Shown here: piece by piece, positions 61,400 to 64,000 of the stretch
Layout of the letters: the number at the start of each line of letters is the position of its first letter
Position numbering within the stretch: position 1 is the stretch's first letter
Assembly (NCBI GenBank): GCA_028023455.1
Contig: JAQFVV010000063.1
Location: 4,023,081-4,087,080, forward strand
Length of the DNA stretch: 64,000 nucleotides
Direction: 5' to 3'
Source: Epiperipatus broadwayi
Taxonomy: Eukaryota; Onychophora; Udeonychophora; Euonychophora; Peripatidae
The notes under the pieces: model-generated
Databases searched by the model: none
What the model was told of the DNA's origin: nothing
The model's input: only the letters and a program-made list of their open reading frames with translations
Position numbers and translations under genes: made by a program

Positions 61400-64000
61400 C
61401 TGCTATACTCTCTCTATATATATATATATATTCTAACCTACGAAACTTTATTTATATATTTTCATTATTAATTATATTATATTAGTTATTTATATTAGTT
61501 AGTTGGTTATTATTCTTTCCCAACATTAACAATTAGTTGGTTGGTTCCTCCGCACTTGTGCCACAAATTTTTATCTGGTTGGTTGCTATGGCAACCAAAA
61601 TAAAAAACAACATATCTATTCATTTTCCAATATGATCTCAATATTTTGTTATTATACCATTAGAAGTTTCAATCTCTTAAGCCATGCCACGCTTGTAATA
61701 TTGATCATAATTGATCACTCCTTAATTTAAGAGCACTTATAATAATGACATTAATCTCAGGGTTCTCAGTTATATTTAAGAAAATGCTCGGCAGTATTGT
61801 GTTGTCGCATATGACTGACATTCTGGTCGGCTATAGGAAACATTTACCTTATTTAAATTCCGGGTATCCTCATCCCCATATCAACTATTATAATATTTAA
61901 AGAGATGATAACCAGATTCAATAACAACGCATAATTTTGAATAATACAGCCCTTTTTATCCAGAATCTCAGTCGGAATGATGAAAAGACAAGGGTGCTTT
62001 TGTGTCCTTCCATCATCCATGACAACACAATAATTTAACTAAGATTTATTACTTAGACACTTCACTTAAATGTGTACGGAACAATGTGCAACCAAAGCTA
62101 GTAGTTTGGGGAATAAAGTCATTTTTTACACACACATAAAATAAAATGTCTTGGTCTGAAGTTTTCAATCCCATAAATAATTCTTATTAAACTAAAATAT
62201 AATGAAATATTCCAATCTGCTTAAATTTATCTGTCTGGTGTATTGAGTTTTAGGAGTTTAATGATTTCGGACTCAAGGAAAGTATTGCAAGTATTATGCA
62301 AATACACTTTTATTTAGCACACAAGAAAAATGACTCTAAACAACGTGTAACAAGACTATAATTTATTATTAAAGTTTAACAAGATTATAATTTATTATTA
62401 CAGTTTAACAGGACTATACTTTATTCTTAAAACACTAAACAAACATATATAATTTATTCGATCCCATATGGATAAAACAACATGTAACTAACATTAATTT
62501 GTCTATACTTTTAGACCTGGATTCGAATTACTTCTTCATCTTCTTTTTACATTTATGCAAATTGAATACAAAAAAAATAATACATATTATTATCGATACA
62601 TCAACTCATCCATTTAGTGTATCTTATATGAACGGCTACTTAACTTTATTAACTAACGATCTGTTTTAAAACAAAAATAATCTGATTCTAGGCAATACGT
62701 ACAGACGATTTTTATTATCATATCTTTAATTAAATGATAGTTTTTATTTAGATAACTTATTATAATTTATGGGTTATTTATCAGAAGTTACACTTATTAT
62801 TTTAATGTTTACCTTAATAACAACTGAAGTTGTTATACACACTGTATTCCTCAGTATAAGTTATATTGTGAGTGCTACTTAATCATTAACCCGAATTAAA
62901 CCTAGTATTTGAATCCTCCATTGGCAAATAAAATTTCTAAATCACGCAATTTTAAACTTACTCTCTCCATTGACTTACGTGTGAATTACCAGCACTATTC
63001 CGCCGCACAATCCAGATATTGATCATAGATACTAGCACGCTATTTATACTAAATGGATCTTGAGGAATTAACCTCCAATATACCCGTTATCTTGCCATAA
63101 CTTTCTAAACAAAACACAATAATCAACACCTTCCTTGGTGGAATTATCTCTATTCTCTCATGAGGAACATGGAATAACACTGAAGGTCTGTAGAGTTAAC
63201 TACTACATTAAAATATTTTGGTGGTTCCTTGCCTCTTACTTGGGCATAATAGGAACACACACCAAATATAATCCTCTTCTGGGATTTTAACGAATGAAAT
63301 ACACTAAATACGATATAAATTCTTGATCGTCCTAACTCTGAGAAGCGATCACTTGGGCTATAAACATACCCGAATATTAGATTTATCTATTCCCCTCATG
63401 GAAAATAAAGCTTTTGGGGAGATCATTTTCCATCCCACAAAATAAATACATTACAATTATTACTTATGCGAATATTAAGCATATACCAATGCTATATCGG
63501 GGCAAGACAAGCAAATACACTAATTACACTAAATTTATGTTCCGGGGTATACTTAGATCAACGTCTGAAATCAATGGATATCACAGAATAAAACCATACT
63601 AATTTTCACCTTTGCCAAAGAAACATTCAACAAGTAATTGGTAGCATAGTATCTTGAACTAAATCAAGTGAATGCGTTAATAAAGAATAATTGGGAATAA
63701 GTTCCTCAATTAACATAGTATAAATTTGTTTCAAACTTTAAATAAGTAATATCTTGTATAGCACTTCTCTTTAATTACTTCTGATAATTTTAAATATATA
63801 TTTTACCTATTAAATCTCTAATATTTTTCTTCTTTTACGCATCTAACATATAAATTTATACCCATAATTGCATATCATAAGTAAACATATTTTATAGATT
63901 TTTTTTTTTCGCGTTAAATATAAAATTAACCTAGAATAATTATATTAAAACATACCTTTGACGTTACAAGGTTATTAAATATTATTTGACCATACAAACT
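61400..64000. other. Unassigned sequence to the window end
   Basis: Moderately complex, slightly GC-richer than average between 62.9 and 63.6 kb. Contains a 29-bp x 3 tandem repeat at 62349-62435. No gene family recognised. An LTR-like or other non-coding retroelement origin is possible. Confidence 0.35.
62349..62435 (+). repeat. Tandem repeat, 29 bp x 3
   Basis: aacaagactataatttatta followed by ttaaagttt recurs at 62349, 62378 and 62407 with a few changes, the third being the most diverged. Confidence 0.88.

Overview
This is a strongly AT-rich eukaryotic window (by eye about three quarters A+T) in which I can support no intact host gene, rRNA, functional tRNA gene, CRISPR array or bacterial-style operon. 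Almost everything recognisable is transposable-element debris: a two-ORF LINE with RRM/CCHC ORF1, a Ty3/Gypsy LTR element, three Penelope-like elements (PLEs) with GIY-YIG remnants, two further LINE fragments, a Tigger/pogo-type transposon, hAT-type non-autonomous elements, tRNA-derived SINEs, palindromic MITE-like elements and many short tandem duplications. The combination of PLEs, Tx1/L1-like LINEs, tRNA SINEs, ATA/GAT/CA/TA microsatellites and a GATA/GGCA tetranucleotide tract fits an invertebrate metazoan such as a mollusc, possibly a cephalopod. That assignment is an inference and not secure. The window may be intergenic or lie in a very long intron.

Layout. 1-6.25 kb, minus strand: decayed L1/Tx1-group LINE, 3' end cut by the window edge, with order ORF1 (N-terminal region, RRM, CCHC) then ORF2 (APE endonuclease, RT with YMDD, zinc-finger tail). 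8.6-12.6 kb, minus strand: Ty3/Gypsy element with two LTRs, polypurine tract, primer-binding site, gag, double zinc knuckle, protease and integrase C-terminus, but with RT, RNase H and the integrase core deleted. It sits in a hAT-like fragment and carries its own hAT-like insertion. 14.06 kb and 49.74 kb: two copies of one tRNA-derived SINE. 20.53-22.86 kb, minus strand: a PLE bounded by 48-bp inverted termini, with a hammerhead-ribozyme-like segment. 23.64-26.18 kb and 54.40-56.61 kb: two diverged copies of an unidentified repeat more than 2 kb long, in opposite orientation about 28 kb apart, each with a 130-160 bp minisatellite. 45.0-46.1 kb and 60.7-61.3 kb: plus-strand LINE remnants. 46.26-47.57 kb: Tigger/pogo-type element with TA target duplication and nested hAT-like and palindromic insertions. 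51.2-52.4 kb and 57.2-57.7 kb: two GIY-YIG PLE remnants sharing a terminal module. 58.66 kb: palindromic MITE.

The retroelement genes once worked as copy-and-paste cassettes: ORF1/gag packaging proteins, EN or GIY-YIG nickases, RTs and integrase. Every one seen here is broken by stops, frameshifts or deletions, so none is likely to be autonomous. The most unusual features are the large inverted repeat pair, the shared hairpin module of the two small PLEs, the ribozyme-like PLE end, the duplicated primer-binding region of the Gypsy element and the three-layer nesting in the Tigger element.
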